Positions 35,109 to 43,435 of a stretch of 64,000 bases of DNA are shown here, piece after piece (positions within the stretch are counted from its first letter, which is position 1; the number at the start of each line of letters is the position of its first letter). Location of the stretch: assembly GCF_008086205.1 (NCBI RefSeq), contig NZ_VSKK01000001.1, positions 1,488,001 to 1,552,000 on the forward strand, in the 5' to 3' direction. Source of the stretch: Bizionia myxarmorum (GTDB taxonomy: Bacteria > Bacteroidota > Bacteroidia > Flavobacteriales > Flavobacteriaceae). The notes beneath the pieces were generated by a model. That model saw only the letters and a program-made list of their open reading frames with translations. It ran no database searches and was not told where the DNA came from. The position numbers and the translations under genes are program-made.

Positions 35109-36156
35109 AGACAATCAAGATGTTCGGGAAAACACCGCTGAAATCCTTGAACTGGAAAACTACATAGTTACGACTGCTGAAAATGGCAAAATAGGCGTTC
35201 AGAAAGCACTGGAAGATATCCCTGATATCATTATTTGCGATATTATGATGCCAGAATTGGATGGTTATGGTGTTTTTGAAAGTTTAAACAATAATTCAAA
35301 AACAGCAAGCATTCCATTTATTTTTTTGACTTCAAAATCAGAAAGATCAGATTTAAGAAAAGGAATGAATCTTGGTGCAGACGATTATTTGACCAAGCCT
35401 TTTTTAGATAGTGAATTACTGGAAGCCATTGAATGTCGTATTAAAAAGAATGATTTTTTAAAGAAAGAATTTTCTAAAAACATTCAAGGTATTAGTGATT
35501 TTCTGAATGAAGCTTCAGAACACTTAAACCTTGAAGAACTTTATAAAGAAAGAAATCTTATAAAATATAAAAATAAAGAAGAAATTTTTAGAGAGGGAAA
35601 TCCGGCACATAAATTATATTTCATTCAAAGTGGTACTATAAAAACATTCAAAACGACAGAAACTGGTAAAGACTTTGTGATTGGTATTTATGGCCCTGGA
35701 GATTTTATAGGACAGCTATCACTTCTAAATAAAAAAAGGAAATATATAAAAACAGCGGTTGTAATAGAAGATGCAGAAATTTACGCTATTCCTAAAGCAG
35801 ATTTCACACAACTACTTTACGGAAAAAAAGAAATCTCAAATAAGTTTATTGAAATGATTTCTAATAATGTCATTGAATTGCAGACGCAACTAGCAAACAT
35901 GGCATTTGCTACAGTAAGACAAAGAACTGCAATAACACTTTTAGATTTAGATGAAAGAGGAATGATTAAAGATGCAGATCATACAGGTATTAATATTCCT
36001 AGAGATGATTTTGCCGGACTTATTGGGACCGCAACAGAAACAGCTATTAGAATGCTAACCGAGTTTAAAAACGAAGGATTAATTTGTATGGAATCAAATA
36101 GAAGACTTGTTTTATTGGATAAAGAGCGTATAATAAATATTGCCGAATGTGGATAG
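35086..36156 (+). CDS. Receiver-Crp/Fnr fusion response regulator
   Basis: A 356-aa transcription factor. Receiver domain (1-117) with acidic pair near Asp9, phospho-acceptor Asp52 (CDIMMPELDGYG), Thr in IFLTSKSE and Lys in LTKPF. Cyclic-nucleotide-binding-like barrel (about 155-265) lacks the Arg-Ser of the cAMP pocket. HTH_Crp (about 275-352) has recognition helix TETAIRMLTEF, keeping the Glu and Arg that contact the TGA core in Crp/Fnr proteins (Fnr: ETISR). I infer that it binds the TGACCTAGGTCA palindromes of this island after phosphorylation by the kinase encoded upstream. Confidence 0.92.
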   Translation: MKKILIIEDNQDVRENTAEILELENYIVTTAENGKIGVQKALEDIPDIIICDIMMPELDGYGVFESLNNNSKTASIPFIFLTSKSERSDLRKGMNLGADDYLTKPFLDSELLEAIECRIKKNDFLKKEFSKNIQGISDFLNEASEHLNLEELYKERNLIKYKNKEEIFREGNPAHKLYFIQSGTIKTFKTTETGKDFVIGIYGPGDFIGQLSLLNKKRKYIKTAVVIEDAEIYAIPKADFTQLLYGKKEISNKFIEMISNNVIELQTQLANMAFATVRQRTAITLLDLDERGMIKDADHTGINIPRDDFAGLIGTATETAIRMLTEFKNEGLICMESNRRLVLLDKERIINIAECG

Positions 36157-36177
36157 TTAATTACACTTTAGAATATT

Positions 36178-36417
36178 TTAAATAGTTTTTTTATTTAGAT
36201 GTCCTTTTAATTTTTCAAGTAAAAAATCTCTTAAAAATGTTATTAACTGCTCTTGCAACAACCCTTTAAACTCATTTTTTATGTTAACAGGCTTCAAATT
36301 AATTTTAGAACTTTTAATACTTAATTTTATACGTTCTTTATAAATCTGCTTTTGCAGACTTAAAATTTGTAACTGATTATCTATTTCCTCAAACGAATTA
36401 AAGCTATTTGGTGTCAT
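36178..36417 (-). CDS. DUF6327-like small protein
   Basis: A 79-aa protein (NSFEEIDNQLQILSLQKQIYKERIKLSIK, then a hydrophobic-amphipathic end FLRDFLLEKLKGHL), as in DUF6327, a Bacteroidota family that travels with YtxH and holin-like genes, exactly the neighbours here. It overlaps the 3' end of the broken holin-like gene by 14 bases. Function unknown; likely membrane-associated. Confidence 0.7.
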   Translation of the reverse strand: MTPNSFNSFEEIDNQLQILSLQKQIYKERIKLSIKSSKINLKPVNIKNEFKGLLQEQLITFLRDFLLEKLKGHLNKKTI

Positions 36418-36762
36418 CTTTCGTAAAATAATAGTTAGAAAATTTTCTAATTAAAGGTGCATTAATTTGATCTCTAAACAGATACATAAGTATAACTGCC
36501 AAAACATAAAACGAACCCACAATTAGAAAACCCTAAAACGTATTCTCTAAAATTTGAGCGAACTTAAAGGCTATTGCAAATGAAACTATTATTAAAGCGA
36601 TACAAACCAAAGCACCTATAATAAGTGTTTTGGTAATAAAAGTAATACCAATCATAAGTGCTTTAAAACTCTTGAGCTTAATGTAGTCTTCACTACTTTT
36701 TATATAGCCTTGAATATTAACATCCTCTCTAAAAAGCTTTCTTTCAATGTTTCAAAAGCCAT
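36404..36762 (-). pseudogene. Phage-holin-like membrane protein, broken
   Basis: The start MAFETLKESFL is followed by a one-base loss (near 36728). The correct continuation is then in another frame: REDVNIQGYIKSSEDYIKLKSFKALMIG, TLIIGALVCIALIIVSFAIAF, and after an in-frame TAG (near 36529) GFLIVGSFYVLAVILMYLFR and a basic tail. Two membrane helices are recognisable. It stands between ytxH and DUF6327 genes, the usual place of an intact holin-like member. Confidence 0.85.
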
Positions 36763-36764
36763 AA

Positions 36765-37097
36765 TTAGTTTTTTTGAAGGTGTGCATTTTTGCTTTTAAG
36801 TTCTTCTAACTTACTTTCCAAACTAGAAATGATATCATCAGCCTTGCCACTCATATTAGAAATGGTATCATCTAATTTTTGTTCAAATTCTTGTTTTTTA
36901 TCATTTACTGATTTTGTAAGTTCTGCTTTAGCATGAGAGATACGTTCAGCAATGTCGTGTTCCGTATCTATGACTTTTTGTTTAATTTTTTTTCTTGTTT
37001 CTGTACCCTTGTTTGGTGCATACAAAATTCCAATTCCGGCACCTATTGCTGCCCCAGCTAATAAAGCCAGTAGTGTTTTTTCGCTATTGTAATTCAT
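36765..37097 (-). CDS. YtxH domain protein
   Basis: A 110-aa protein with one N-terminal membrane/Gly-rich helix (ALLAGAAIGAGIGILYAPNKGTETRKKI) followed by a long charged coiled coil. YtxH proteins are membrane-tethered general-stress proteins of unknown mechanism. It is the first gene of a unit with the broken holin-like gene and DUF6327, behind an island promoter. Confidence 0.88.
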   Translation of the reverse strand: MNYNSEKTLLALLAGAAIGAGIGILYAPNKGTETRKKIKQKVIDTEHDIAERISHAKAELTKSVNDKKQEFEQKLDDTISNMSGKADDIISSLESKLEELKSKNAHLQKN

Positions 37098-37157
37098 AAT
37101 TCTATTTTTTAAAGACCTGCACGATGGCAGATAGATTAATAATTAATTTGTTTACCC

Positions 37158-37200
37158 CAAAATTAAGTCAACAGGCTTTTAATTAGAATGACCTAAATCA
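37158..37200 (-). promoter_or_regulatory. Island promoter (ytxH unit)
   Basis: Minus strand: TGATTTAGGTCA (37200-37189), 23 bases, then TAATTTTG (37165-37158), a perfect -7 box, 60 bases before the ytxH start. Confidence 0.82.
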
Positions 37201-37240
37201 GTATAGAAAAATTAAAATATTGTAAAAATTAAATCAATAG

Positions 37241-37283
37241 TGATGTGGGTCATTTCTAAAAGATATTTATCTATATACATTAG
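37241..37283 (+). promoter_or_regulatory. Island promoter (gene at 37324)
   Basis: TGATGTGGGTCA (37241-37252), 23 bases, then TACATTAG (37276-37283), one mismatch from TAnnTTTG. It is divergent from the ytxH promoter with its own palindrome. Confidence 0.7.
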
Positions 37284-37323
37284 CAATACAATAGGTAATT
37301 ACGTTGCCATTAGAAGATAGTTA

Positions 37324-37812
37324 ATGAAATCTAATATTGAAGAAACTAGACAAAAGTGTGTTTTGTTAAAATCATTTCCAAAATTTCAGCAAATAGAAAA
37401 TGTCATTGACCGTATTTGTCATACGAATAATGATGGTATTCAAATTTCTGTATTGGGTAAGTTGGAAGGAATAAATCTAGACACCCATCCTGCCGTTTCT
37501 TGGAATGAGCTAAAAAACCATTGTGAGGATGAATTAATACTCACTTCAAATTCTGGGATGGTCTCAAATCCTGAAATAGGTGCTTTTTTTATCGTAGGAT
37601 TTCTTGCACCTATTTTCTTGCAAGAAATAAATGGAAAAAAAATAGGGTCCATGTCAACAGGTCTTTATGGTATTTTAAGAGGCTTGGGAATAGACCAGGA
37701 CCGCGTAACTGCTTGCTCAAAATCGTTGAGTAGTGGTAATTACCTGCTTATAGTTAGGGGTTCTAGAGATGAAATAATGAAATTAGAAGATAATATCAAG
37801 GAATTGGATTAG
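37324..37812 (+). CDS. Stress-island protein of unknown function with hydrophobic centre
   Basis: A 162-aa protein. The middle (NPEIGAFFIVGFLAPIFLQEINGKKIGSMSTGLYGILRGLGI) is hydrophobic and Gly-rich, and the end NYLLIVRGSRDEIMKLEDNI resembles the alpha/beta ends of DUF1269/YflT-type general stress proteins. I cannot name the family with certainty. Two start residues of the likely ferredoxin-like fold (NIEETRQKCVLLKSFPKF) fit that view. It has its own island promoter. Confidence 0.65.
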   Translation: MKSNIEETRQKCVLLKSFPKFQQIENVIDRICHTNNDGIQISVLGKLEGINLDTHPAVSWNELKNHCEDELILTSNSGMVSNPEIGAFFIVGFLAPIFLQEINGKKIGSMSTGLYGILRGLGIDQDRVTACSKSLSSGNYLLIVRGSRDEIMKLEDNIKELD

Positions 37813-37947
37813 AAAATAATTCTAATAAATTAGCAATGAAAAGCCTAAACAATTTGCATTTTTATTAAAATCCTATGTTCTATGGTTTGGATATTATTTG
37901 AATTGTCTATAAAATTCTTTGGTCAAAAACGCAGTTAAATCATAAAA

Positions 37948-38607
37948 ATGAAAACAGACTTACAAATACCAGAATCCATAAGCTCACGAACAGAATTTAA
38001 AAATAAATTCAGTTTAAAGGAAATGTATCGTGCCACCGTTTATATGCCTAGGGCTATAATTAAAATGGTTGAAAATAGTAAAAGTCAATTAATCAATACT
38101 GATTTTACAAAACGTTTACAATTAGCAGTAACAGAAGTCAATGGATGTGCTGTATGCTCCTATGGACATGCTAAATTGGCTTTGCGTCAAGGTATGAGTG
38201 GAAATGAAATAAGTAGTTTTTTAAGTGGTGAAGATGATTTCATAAAACCAGTAGAAGCTAAAGCAATTATGTTTGCTCAACATTATGCAGAGTCGAGAGG
38301 GTATCCTAAAAAGTTCACGTATGATGCCATTGTCACCGAATATGGAAAGCGGCAAGCACTTATTATACTTGCCATAATTCAGGTAATGACTATTGGTAAT
38401 ATGTTTGGAATTCCTTTTAGTGCCTTTCAATCTCGACTACATGGAAAACCTTATAAAGATAGTTCCATACTAGCTGAATTAGGGCTTTTAATAGTTGGTA
38501 TATTTTTAATACCAATTGCTGTTGTTCATGGGCTCATAAGAGGTTTAATAGGTTTACCTAATGTAAGATTAGATAAAAGTATTACTGAAGAACAAGACGA
38601 CTTTTAA
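37948..38607 (+). CDS. Carboxymuconolactone decarboxylase / AhpD-like protein
   Basis: A 219-aa helical protein with the AhpD-type redox motif CAVCSYGHAKLAL (CxxCxxxH near residue 64), suggesting a thiol-based peroxide-reducing or disulfide role. The C-terminal 50 residues hold a hydrophobic helix (GLLIVGIFLIPIAVVHGLIRGLIG), so it may be membrane-bound, an unusual addition. The gap to the previous gene is 135 bases with no clear promoter, so read-through is possible. Confidence 0.85.
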   Translation: MKTDLQIPESISSRTEFKNKFSLKEMYRATVYMPRAIIKMVENSKSQLINTDFTKRLQLAVTEVNGCAVCSYGHAKLALRQGMSGNEISSFLSGEDDFIKPVEAKAIMFAQHYAESRGYPKKFTYDAIVTEYGKRQALIILAIIQVMTIGNMFGIPFSAFQSRLHGKPYKDSSILAELGLLIVGIFLIPIAVVHGLIRGLIGLPNVRLDKSITEEQDDF

Positions 38608-38744
38608 AAATAATGAAACGAAATTTATTAAAAAAACATAACAACAATTTCAAATTTTCACCACCTAAGCATATGATTAGCAGTAAACAAAATATCTACA
38701 ATAATTAAAGTCAAAATATGATTATCGAAAAACATCATAAACAC

Positions 38745-38787
38745 TGACTTGGATCATTGTTAACTCCTTAACGTTTTTCTAAATTCA
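38745..38787 (+). promoter_or_regulatory. Island promoter (SDR gene)
   Basis: TGACTTGGATCA (38745-38756), 23 bases, then TAAATTCA (38780-38787), two mismatches at the end of the -7 box. It is 71 bases before the ATG. The rest of the gap 38608-38744 shows no gene. Confidence 0.62.
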
Positions 38788-38827
38788 CTGTATAAATAAA
38801 TAGTAATCTCATAACAAATTAGAAATT

Positions 38828-39586
38828 ATGAAAAGAGTTGAAAACAAAGTTGTAGTTGTAACAGGTGGTGCATTAGGTATTGGACGTGAAACGTGCCTTC
38901 TGTTAGCAAAGCACGGAGCAAAAGTTGCAGTGGCTGATATTCTTGATAAAGAAGGTCAAAAGTTAGTTGAAGATATTAAAAAGTTAGGTGGTGTATCAAA
39001 ATTCTGGCATCTTGATGTGACAAATGAAAAAGAAGTTGAGAGCGTATATACCAATGTTTATAAAGAATTTGGCAAGCTTGATGCTACTGTTAATAATGCA
39101 GGAATTGCAGGTCCAGACAAACCATCTCATGAAGTAACCGAAAAAGAATGGGATCTTGTTATGAATATTAATTTAAAAGGGGTTTTCTTTTGCTCCAAAC
39201 ATGCCATTCCTTTTATGAAAAAATCGGGAGGAGGAAGTATTGTAAATATTTCGTCTATTTATGGAATTGTTGGTGCGGCAGATTTGCCACCATATCATGC
39301 TTCAAAAGGAGCTGTTAGAGTAATGTCTAAAACCGATGCCATACAATATGCGAAAGATAAAATTAGAGTGAACTCTGTGCATCCAGGTTTTATTTGGACA
39401 CCGTTAGTAGAAGAATTGGGTAAAGAAAAACCAGGATTCCGTAAACAACTTGATAGTCTGCACCCAATAGGACATATTGGTGAAGCAATAGATGTGGCCT
39501 ATGGCATTCTTTATCTGATATCAGACGAATCTAAATTTACCACTGGTAGTGAATTAGTTATTGATGGTGGCTATACTGCTATATAA
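38828..39586 (+). CDS. Short-chain dehydrogenase/reductase
   Basis: A 252-aa classical SDR. Cofactor motif TGGALGIG (near 13), DVTN, NNAGIAG (near 90), catalytic Ser in NISSIYG, and YHASK with Tyr and Lys near 157-161. Asp after the second strand (VADILDKEG) favours NAD over NADP. It uses alcohols or ketones as substrates; the specific one is unknown. It is a single gene behind an island promoter. Confidence 0.92.
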   Translation: MKRVENKVVVVTGGALGIGRETCLLLAKHGAKVAVADILDKEGQKLVEDIKKLGGVSKFWHLDVTNEKEVESVYTNVYKEFGKLDATVNNAGIAGPDKPSHEVTEKEWDLVMNINLKGVFFCSKHAIPFMKKSGGGSIVNISSIYGIVGAADLPPYHASKGAVRVMSKTDAIQYAKDKIRVNSVHPGFIWTPLVEELGKEKPGFRKQLDSLHPIGHIGEAIDVAYGILYLISDESKFTTGSELVIDGGYTAI

Positions 39587-39658
39587 TTTAGTAATCTTTA
39601 GTAACAACAATTTATGATATATCCATTCCACTAAACAGAGGCAATAACTTACTGTAAA

Positions 39659-40345
39659 TTATATAATTTTACATATTGGTTGCTTCTGTTCTGTTGGATA
39701 TTCATATGTTAGGTTATTTCCAACATAAACACCAAGTGCGTAATAAGCGGTTTTTCTAGCGTCATCTTTTTCTGAAATTGAATTTACTTTACCTTTTAAT
39801 TTCACGGTTTGTCCATCAACTTCAACAGAAATGTTTTTAGATTCTACATTTGCTAACCGTTCAAAAGCTCTTTTATTTTTATCCTTAATATCAACGGCTT
39901 CCACTACTGATTTTATGGAAATAGTATTAGTTACGCCATGAACACCAATTAAATCTTCAACAGTGCTTTTGGCAGCTGTTTTTTGATAATCGCCTTCAAC
40001 CTCACCAGATAAATAGACCCAACCATTTTCAACTTTTACTTCAATTTGATCATGTGGAACTGAAGAATGCCAGTTTAAGGAGTCGATGGTTGCTTTTGCA
40101 ATTTCTGCATCTGTTTTTTTATGATTGCTGCCATAATTAACTTTTATTTCTTCTGCTACAGCACATACACCAGAAACATTTTTTACAGCATCTTCCGCAG
40201 CACGCTTTTTGCTGTAATTATCCACAACACCATTAAGCGTTACTACCCCATTTTTCACAGTAACACCAATTTGGGTCTCATCAATGTTTGGTTGCCAAGC
40301 TAATTCGGCAAGAACATCTTCTTTTATTCTAAAATCTGATTTTAT
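39659..40345 (-). CDS. BON domain protein with ATA in place of the start codon
   Basis: A three-BON-domain stress protein of about 228 aa, one of five paralogues in the window. The homologous N-terminus (KSDFRIKEDVLAELAWQPNIDETQIGV) is encoded, but the start position reads ATA (40345-40343) where paralogues have ATG, and the first usual start codon in frame is a GTG at 40258 inside domain 1. The island promoter at 40383-40425 places transcription to begin about 33 bases before the ATA. BON domains bind phospholipid or membrane surfaces (as in OsmY). Confidence 0.8.
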   Translation of the reverse strand: MKSDFRIKEDVLAELAWQPNIDETQIGVTVKNGVVTLNGVVDNYSKKRAAEDAVKNVSGVCAVAEEIKVNYGSNHKKTDAEIAKATIDSLNWHSSVPHDQIEVKVENGWVYLSGEVEGDYQKTAAKSTVEDLIGVHGVTNTISIKSVVEAVDIKDKNKRAFERLANVESKNISVEVDGQTVKLKGKVNSISEKDDARKTAYYALGVYVGNNLTYEYPTEQKQPICKII

Positions 40346-40382
40346 GATATTTATTATTTTGATTCAACTTTTATAATTTGTT

Positions 40383-40425
40383 CAAATGTATCTTGGACAA
40401 ATAAAGTATGAAATAATACAGGTCA
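40383..40425 (-). promoter_or_regulatory. Island promoter (first BON gene)
   Basis: Minus strand: TGACCTGTATTA (40425-40414), one half strong and the other weak, 23 bases, then TACATTTG (40390-40383), a perfect -7 box. Confidence 0.65.
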
Positions 40426-40446
40426 GCATGAATAATTTTTATGAAC

Positions 40447-40489
40447 TGACCTACATCAGTTTTTTTCAGTAGCACAATTTGCACCTTTA
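40447..40489 (+). promoter_or_regulatory. Island promoter (sigma-like/DnaJ/Trx operon)
   Basis: TGACCTACATCA (40447-40458), 23 bases, then CACCTTTA (40482-40489), two mismatches from TAnnTTTG. It is 57 bases before the start of a five-gene run. Confidence 0.65.
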
Positions 40490-40515
40490 CACTATAATAT
40501 TTAAACGCGCATCTT

Positions 40516-41286
40516 ATGCAAACGAATGATTCTTATTACCAAAACAAAAAAGAGTTTCGATTATTTGTAACAGAAACTTACACAAATTTACGTCAGCTAA
40601 AAAATGAAGGAAATCAAACTTCTTTTAATGATTTAGTGCTGAAAATAATGCCTCAAATACGGCAGTATGTGAATACACAATTAAATACTGCGATACGAAA
40701 AGGGCATTTTTCTAAAAACAAACACAAAGCAGATGAAATCATAGACCAGTTGTTTATTGAAATCTATGACCATATAGATGATGTGAAACAGGCAGAAGAT
40801 TTCTACCTATGGTTGTTTAAAAAGACCAATGATTTGCTTGATGATATTATCGTAGAAGAGGAATTTGATGAATTTTTCTTTAAAAATATTGATGATTACA
40901 CCAAACCTGAATGGGATGAAATGCAGGAGAAATATAGTATCGATGGTGGTGGCGATTTAATAATGGTTGAAGAACTGAATGATAGTTCGTACAATCATAA
41001 TGACTATACGCTAAACCATGTATTTATTGAGAATGATGAAAATGATTGGATTAAAAAAATCGATAAAGATTTAACGTCCGAAGATATTCAACATCACATT
41101 GCAATGGTGTTGTACAATTTACCATCGCCTATGCGTACAGTGTTTGAGTTGGCTACCCAACAACATTTAGAACTCGACGAAATTGCTCAATTAAGAAATA
41201 GCACATTTGATGAAGTTGAACAACTTTTAACAGATGCAAAAAAAGCATTGCAAGTTAGTTTTTTCAATAGATATCCGCTTAAATAA
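40516..41286 (+). CDS. Divergent sigma-70-like factor
   Basis: A 256-aa protein with an N-terminal sigma region 2-like helical part (FNDLVLKIMPQIRQYVNTQL, then ADEIIDQLFIEIYDHIDDV with W in FYLWLFKKTNDLLDD) and a C-terminal region 4-like HTH (LPSPMRTVFELATQQHLELDEIAQLRNSTFDEVEQLL). The acidic middle is unusually long. It is the first gene of the unit with DnaJ, helical, thioredoxin and DinD-like genes, so it may pass the signal to a second tier of promoters; that is inference. Confidence 0.72.
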   Translation: MQTNDSYYQNKKEFRLFVTETYTNLRQLKNEGNQTSFNDLVLKIMPQIRQYVNTQLNTAIRKGHFSKNKHKADEIIDQLFIEIYDHIDDVKQAEDFYLWLFKKTNDLLDDIIVEEEFDEFFFKNIDDYTKPEWDEMQEKYSIDGGGDLIMVEELNDSSYNHNDYTLNHVFIENDENDWIKKIDKDLTSEDIQHHIAMVLYNLPSPMRTVFELATQQHLELDEIAQLRNSTFDEVEQLLTDAKKALQVSFFNRYPLK

Positions 41287-41301
41287 TAAACTTCATCATA
41301 G

Positions 41302-42258
41302 ATGAATTACAAAGATTATTATAAAATATTAGGAGTCTCAAAAGACGCCACCGCAAAGGATATTAAAAAAGCCTACCGGAAATTAGCTGCCAAACATCAT
41401 CCAGATAAGAATCCGGATGATAAAGCTGCCGAAGAAAAATTTAAGGAAATAAATGAAGCTAACGAAGTTTTAAGCGATAAAGAAAAGCGTGAAAAATACG
41501 ACACCTTAGGTTCTAATTGGGAAGCGTACCAAAACACAGGCGATGATTGGCGCGATTATGCTAACCAAGCTAAACAAAGACAAAGTGGCGGAAATAGCTA
41601 TTCTTATCAAGGAGACCCTTCAGGTTTTTATGGACAAGGCGCTCAAGGTGGCGAAGATTTTTCGAGTTTTTTTGAAACCTTTTTTGGCGCAGGTGGACGA
41701 GGTGCTAGAGGACAACAAGCAGCATACTCTGGAGGCGACACGCAAGCTGAAATGCCCATTACACTTTTGGAAGCTTATGAAGGAAGTAAACGAACCTTTG
41801 AAATCCATAATGAAAAGTTGCGCATAACCATTAAAAAAGGCGCTTATGATGGCCAGCAATTAAAGATAAAAGGCAAGGGACAGAAAGGCGTACAAGGCGG
41901 AAACCGAGGCGATTTATATATTATTTTGAAAGTACAACAAGACCCTCGATTTCAAAGAAGAGGCGATGACCTCATCTACAATGCTTCGGTAGATTTATAT
42001 ACGGCCATTTTAGGTGGAAAAACAGATATTCCAACACTAACAGGAATGGTTAAAGTTACCGTTCCAAAAGGGAGCGAAACTGGAAAAATCTTGAGACTAA
42101 AAGGTAAAGGAATGCCTAAATACAGTAAACCAACATCGCATGGCGATTTATTAGTGAAACTAAATGTAAATCTGCCTAAAAAGCTTATCAAGGAAGAACA
42201 AGAATTATTTGAAAAATTACAAGGTTTAAGAGATCCTCAAACCGTAGATACAAATTAA
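41302..42258 (+). CDS. DnaJ-type co-chaperone (CbpA-like)
   Basis: A 318-aa J-domain protein: J domain 1-70 with HPD ([10 protein letters not shown]), a Gly/Ser/Gln-rich linker (90-150), and two C-terminal substrate-binding domains without the zinc finger, as in CbpA. It stimulates a DnaK ATPase and helps refold proteins. It is 15 bases after the sigma-like gene and 13 before the next gene. Confidence 0.92.
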   Translation: MNYKDYYKILGVSKDATAKDIKKAYRKLAAKHHPDKNPDDKAAEEKFKEINEANEVLSDKEKREKYDTLGSNWEAYQNTGDDWRDYANQAKQRQSGGNSYSYQGDPSGFYGQGAQGGEDFSSFFETFFGAGGRGARGQQAAYSGGDTQAEMPITLLEAYEGSKRTFEIHNEKLRITIKKGAYDGQQLKIKGKGQKGVQGGNRGDLYIILKVQQDPRFQRRGDDLIYNASVDLYTAILGGKTDIPTLTGMVKVTVPKGSETGKILRLKGKGMPKYSKPTSHGDLLVKLNVNLPKKLIKEEQELFEKLQGLRDPQTVDTN

Positions 42259-42271
42259 AAAATAGAATATT

Positions 42272-42679
42272 ATGGACAAATTAAATTCAAACCCAAAAGC
42301 ACACTATTTATTAGGTGCTGGACTAGATGTTTTACACTTCGAAAGTAGAGAGTGGTTAGATACTATTGACTTTTACAAAGATGAAGTTAGATTTTTTGAA
42401 GATTTATTAAAGAAAAAAGAAGCTTCAAAAAATAACAATCCAGACTATGAAAGAATGCTTAAAAACCTAGATAAAATTCACAAAGATTTATTTGAAGATT
42501 TAGAAGAAAGCATCATAGAGCACGAACAGTTATTATCTAGAATAGAACTAGCTGAAAAAGGTTTATCAGATAATGAGTATAGAAAAAAACACCAACAGAT
42601 TCAATTAAGAATGAACACTTTTACCAACGATTTCAAAGTCTTTAAAAGAATAGTTTTTGATTATTCAAAAGGTCTTTAA
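42272..42679 (+). CDS. Helical protein of an undescribed W-FYKDE family, copy A
   Basis: A 135-aa all-helical, charged protein. The N-terminal motif EWLDTIDFYKDEVRFFEDLL is repeated with changes in two other island genes (57608-57994 and 58728-59186), which share size, motif and promoter class. Later helices carry HxxxxEDLEESIIEHEQLL. A His/Glu-rich helix bundle could bind metal, but ligand positions are not conserved clearly enough to say so. Co-transcribed with dnaJ and trx. Confidence 0.65.
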   Translation: MDKLNSNPKAHYLLGAGLDVLHFESREWLDTIDFYKDEVRFFEDLLKKKEASKNNNPDYERMLKNLDKIHKDLFEDLEESIIEHEQLLSRIELAEKGLSDNEYRKKHQQIQLRMNTFTNDFKVFKRIVFDYSKGL

Positions 42680-42737
42680 CATCAAATTGACCAACTATTA
42701 ATTAGCGAATGGATAGTTGGATTAAAAATAAGAAATT

Positions 42738-43037
42738 ATGAAAGGCGATTTCAATAAAATAGTAAATGAGAAAACACCTGTTTTGATAGATTTCTTCGCA
42801 GAATGGTGTGGTCCCTGTAAAGCGCAATCACCAATTATTAAAGAATTGGCAGAAGAAGTGGATGGAAAAGTGCGTGTTATAAAAATAGATATTGATAAAA
42901 ATCAAGCAGTCGCACAGCGTTACAATGTAAAAGGCGTGCCAACATTGGTTTTGTTTAAAGAGGGAAAAATTGTTTGGCGCCAATCTGGCGTGCAAAGTAA
43001 ATTACAGCTAATGGATGTTATTAAACAACATACGTGA
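42738..43037 (+). CDS. trxA: Thioredoxin
   Basis: A 99-aa thioredoxin with the active site WCGPCK (Cys near 24 and 27), cis-Pro in KGVPTLVLF, and the usual strand-helix order. It reduces disulfides in the cytoplasm. It is embedded in the sigma-like/dnaJ operon, 58 bases after the helical-family gene. Confidence 0.95.
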   Translation: MKGDFNKIVNEKTPVLIDFFAEWCGPCKAQSPIIKELAEEVDGKVRVIKIDIDKNQAVAQRYNVKGVPTLVLFKEGKIVWRQSGVQSKLQLMDVIKQHT

Positions 43038-43072
43038 GTAGTTAGGTAACTATTATTTAAAAATTATATACT

Positions 43073-43432
43073 ATGGAACTATTGATATATAAAAGAGAAT
43101 ATGATGTAGCGGATAGCGTTCAAAATTTTATGAATTTTTATTACGCTACAAATATGAAGCATTTGGCAAGCGATCTTTTAGATAAAGGATTGTCTCCAGT
43201 TCAAATTTCTGATGCTGTTTCTGCTGCTATTAAAGTGGTCAATTCTTCAGGTATTGAAGCTCACAAACATTTTATGCCTGTTTTTAGTGGGTTAAATGAA
43301 GGAATTGTTCAAGATTGTAAGCTCTCTCATTTAGGATATGGATTGGTATTGATGAATGCGAATTCCAACTTGTCGGTTGTTAGCGAGTTTCAAGTGGATG
43401 TCTTGAGGAATTATCTAAAAGTAGATTTTTAA
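43073..43432 (+). CDS. Small protein of unknown function, possibly DinD-like
   Basis: A 119-aa protein. The segment HFMPVFSGLNEGIVQDCKLSHLGYGLVLMN faintly resembles the DNA-damage-inducible DinD/BRO C-terminal pattern (LSRYACYLI-type helix). The similarity is short, so the name is tentative. It is the last gene of the operon that starts with the sigma-like factor and is convergent with the LOG gene four bases away. Confidence 0.55.
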   Translation: MELLIYKREYDVADSVQNFMNFYYATNMKHLASDLLDKGLSPVQISDAVSAAIKVVNSSGIEAHKHFMPVFSGLNEGIVQDCKLSHLGYGLVLMNANSNLSVVSEFQVDVLRNYLKVDF

Positions 43433-43435
43433 AAT

